Source: Hyphomicrobiales bacterium (GTDB taxonomy: Bacteria > Pseudomonadota > Alphaproteobacteria > Rhizobiales > Beijerinckiaceae). From it: a stretch of DNA of 7,107 bases. A model generated the notes under the pieces. It made no database searches. It was not told the DNA's origin and was given only the letters and a program-made list of their open reading frames with translations. Made by a program: the position numbers and the translations under genes. Each line of letters starts with the position of its first letter. Within the stretch, counting starts at the first letter, position 1. This document shows positions 5,518 to 7,107 of the stretch, piece by piece. The DNA lies in the NCBI GenBank assembly GCA_015655535.1, contig JAATEW010000235.1:1-7107 (forward strand), in the 5' to 3' direction.

Positions 5518-6426
5518 CGGAGCTAAATCTGCTTTGAACCTTGGGTCATGATTGCGAATCTCGCAGCTTATTTGGCGCGGATCATGCGGCAAAATCGCAA
5601 TGCCCGCGTTTGGCTGGGGAGAACGGGAGCTCATCAAACCTGCGCGATTGCCGCATCCCATTAGGCACAGCTCAGGGTGCAGGCTGAAATCTTTTTCTTT
5701 CGCTCAGGTTCAAGGTGAAGCTCCGCGATGGAGGGCTAATCTGAGCAAAGCGGGTAATATTAATAGAGATATGATCCGCGGGTGCTGAGGTTCATTTCGA
5801 CAGAATGCGTGTATGATGGGTCTTATCATCCATAGTACATTTGTTTATATTTAGATGGTCTGAGGAGCCATTCTCCTTTGCTGATCTTTGCGGCCAAGAT
5901 GGAGGAAATGTTCTTACCTTCGCCGCGTGGCATAAGGCCCAGTCTTGAGGCTGTCATGCAGTCTCCTCTAGACTGTCGTGGAAGGCGCTCAAATGGAGGC
6001 CAATTGACCGTGGATGCCGGTTTTCAGGCCAGAGGGAGCATCTTGCGCGTACGTGAGCTCTGCGATACGGATCGCACCGTTTAGAACGGTTTCGATATCG
6101 CGAAGCCGTCTTTTCGGCGGGTCGGAAAATCTTGTGATCGAGACGGTCCATCGGCGTCTTGAGTACGGATGGTCTGATCCGGAAGATCTGAGTTTCATCC
6201 GATATAGGGCTGCGCTGGCGAGAGGCCGCCGGCAGATATCGTGAGACCGCGGGCTTTTAAAATTATCGGTATTGTATATCCCGCTCAAAGGGAACATGCG
6301 TGATAGATAAAACCAGTATCCGATGACGGTCGCCGTCGCACCGCTCTGGCTGCGCATCGGATATCGGACTTCAACTCTTCTGACGCCCTCAATCTTTGCC
6401 GAGAGCCGAGGCTAGGCCTGAACGAA
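5518..6426. other. 909-bp gene-free region between recG and nuoA
   Basis: No frame here resembles a known protein. The open stretches on either strand are short, overlap each other and lack ribosome sites. No tRNA or other RNA gene is recognisable. The part 5761-5880 is about 41% G+C by hand count, clearly lower than the flanking genes. Several small perfect hairpins are present: AGGAG/CTCCT (5863-5877), CAGTCT/AGACTG (5959-5975), ACCGTT/AACGGT (6076-6090) and a larger nested one at 6317-6363. The region should contain the recG and nuo promoters. A weak -10-like TATATC preceded by TG (6275-6280) could serve nuoA, but no matching -35 is clear. It may be a decayed gene or insertion, a long regulatory leader, or an unrecognised small RNA locus. 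Confidence 0.55.
6317..6363 (+). repeat. Nested hairpin 64 nt upstream of nuoA
   Basis: TATCCGATG (6317-6325) pairs perfectly with CATCGGATA (6355-6363), and between them GACGG (6325-6329) pairs with CCGTC (6333-6337) around a 3-nt loop, sharing one base with the outer stem. The structure would sit in the 5' leader of the nuo transcript if the promoter lies upstream. It has no T-run. A leader control element, a terminator variant or chance are all possible. Confidence 0.4.
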
Positions 6427-6792
6427 ATGCCTGATCTTCTCAACGACTATTTGCCGCTCGTGATTTTCATCGCCGTCGGGGGAGTCATTTCCGGGGCGCT
6501 CCTGGTTGCGCCCTTTATCGTCGCGTTCAAGGCGCCGGACGCCGAGAAATTGTCGGCCTATGAATGCGGCTTCAACGCTTTCGACGACGCCCGCATGAAA
6601 TTCGACGTGCGCTTCTATCTGGTGTCGCTTCTCTTCATTATCTTCGATCTGGAAGTCGCCTTCTTGTTTCCCTGGGCCGTGGCCTTCCGGCAGATCGGCG
6701 CTCTTGGCTTCTGGTCGATGATGATCTTTCTCGGCGTGCTCACGATCGGCTTCGTCTACGAATGGAAGAAGGGAGCGCTCGAATGGGATTAG
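6427..6792 (+). CDS. nuoA: NADH-quinone oxidoreductase subunit A (NuoA)
   Basis: NuoA (mitochondrial ND3) is a small membrane subunit of respiratory complex I, at the junction of the membrane arm and the quinone-binding peripheral arm. The protein has 121 residues, normal for the family, and three hydrophobic segments at about 8-34, 61-83 and 93-112. The first loop carries the invariant SAYECGF (43-49, Cys47), matching the ND3 loop that moves during the active/deactive transition. The second membrane segment has FDLEVAFLFPW (73-83) with conserved Asp74 and Glu76. It is the first gene of the nuo operon, directly overlapping nuoB. The start has only a weak Shine-Dalgarno (AGG about 9 nt upstream), but the N-terminus fits the family. 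Confidence 0.97.
   Translation: MPDLLNDYLPLVIFIAVGGVISGALLVAPFIVAFKAPDAEKLSAYECGFNAFDDARMKFDVRFYLVSLLFIIFDLEVAFLFPWAVAFRQIGALGFWSMMIFLGVLTIGFVYEWKKGALEWD
6769..6775 (+). promoter_or_regulatory. Ribosome binding site of nuoB inside nuoA
   Basis: AAGGGAG ends 7 nt before the nuoB ATG at 6783 and lies within the last codons of nuoA. It supports this start and suggests nuoB can recruit ribosomes itself in addition to any coupling with nuoA termination. Confidence 0.6.
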
Positions 6793-7107
6793 ATCAGACG
6801 ATCCAAAGCGCTGGCGGGCCGGCCGATCCGTTCTTTTTGTCGATCAACGACCAGCTTGCCGACAAAGGCTTCCTCGTCACCTCGACCGAGGATCTCATCA
6901 CCTGGGCCCGCACCGGCTCGCTGATGTGGATGACCTTCGGGCTCGCCTGCTGCGCCGTCGAAATGATGCAGGCCTCCATGCCGCGCTATGATATCGAGCG
7001 GTTCGGCTGTGCGCCGCGCGGCTCGCCGCGACAATCCGACGTGATGATCGTCGCAGGCACCGTGAACAATAGAATGGCCCCAGCGCTACGCAAGATCTAT
7101 GATCATA
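6783..7107 (+). CDS. nuoB: NADH-quinone oxidoreductase subunit B (NuoB), N-terminal part
   Basis: NuoB (mitochondrial PSST) carries the terminal [4Fe-4S] cluster N2 that hands electrons to quinone. The frame runs from ATG 6783 off the right edge: 108 codons, roughly the first half or more of the protein. The stretch DPFFLSINDQLADKGF (15-30) and LITWARTGSLMWMTFGLACCAVEMM are typical of alphaproteobacterial NuoB; the adjacent Cys56-Cys57 are two of the four N2 ligands, and the other two lie beyond the window. SMPRYDIERFG and SPRQSDVMIVAGT follow as expected. Its start overlaps the nuoA stop by 10 bp. Some normally constant positions differ: Cys76 and Gly80 in FGCAPRGSPRQ, and NNRM (95-98) where TNKM is usual. 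The last visible codons (aga, cca, cta) are less GC-biased than the rest. Confidence 0.96.
   Translation, partial: MGLDQTIQSAGGPADPFFLSINDQLADKGFLVTSTEDLITWARTGSLMWMTFGLACCAVEMMQASMPRYDIERFGCAPRGSPRQSDVMIVAGTVNNRMAPALRKIYDH

Noticed and set aside
5518..5661. 48-codon N-terminal extension of RecG
   Set aside because: No RecG-family resemblance, and the protein from 5517 already has the usual 700 residues. A start at 5634, with a weak AGG before it, cannot be fully excluded.
5878..6084. 68-codon plus-strand open frame beginning at TTG
   Set aside because: Weak start, no proper ribosome site, random-looking composition and overlaps several hairpins.
5989..6357. 122-codon minus-strand open frame upstream of nuoA
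   Set aside because: No recognisable family, Arg/Ser-rich like a random frame, overlapped by other open frames on both strands and no ribosome site. Kept as part of the gene-free region.

Overview
The window looks like chromosomal DNA of an alphaproteobacterium, most likely of the order Hyphomicrobiales (Rhizobiales) in the Bradyrhizobium/Beijerinckia/Methylocella neighbourhood. This is inferred from remembered resemblance: the dehalogenase is very close to Rhodopseudomonas palustris fluoroacetate dehalogenase, NuoB resembles the rhizobial NuoB1 type, and the two palindromic repeats are of the 'cattgcgag...caatccag' kind common in these genomes. No species can be named.

Layout, left to right. 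Bases 1-98 are the C-terminal end of a plus-strand gene with a Gly/Asp-rich tail like that of large exported repeat proteins. Bases 99-420 have no gene but hold several inverted repeats. A minus-strand fluoroacetate/haloacetate dehalogenase-like hydrolase (421-1317) is divergent from ispH (1490-2452, plus strand), with a 172-bp control region between them. A REP-like palindrome (2490-2574) lies between ispH and a convergent minus-strand gene of unknown function (2609-3256, 215 aa). A second, perfectly symmetrical palindrome (3298-3380) separates that gene from recG (3415-5517, minus strand). A gene-free stretch of 909 bp (5518-6426), with an AT-rich part and several hairpins, precedes the start of the respiratory complex I operon: nuoA (6427-6792) and the first 108 codons of nuoB (6783 to the window edge), overlapping by 10 bp.

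The recognisable genes are mostly core functions: isoprenoid precursor synthesis (IspH), DNA repair (RecG) and respiration (NuoA, NuoB). The accessory parts are the dehalogenase-like enzyme, the exported-protein tail, the repeat-bracketed unknown gene and the long gap before nuoA. I see no defence system, CRISPR array, RNA gene, transposase or clear new multi-gene system. The points most worth a second look are the complete defluorinase-type active site, the two palindromes bracketing an unknown gene, and the structured gap upstream of nuoA.
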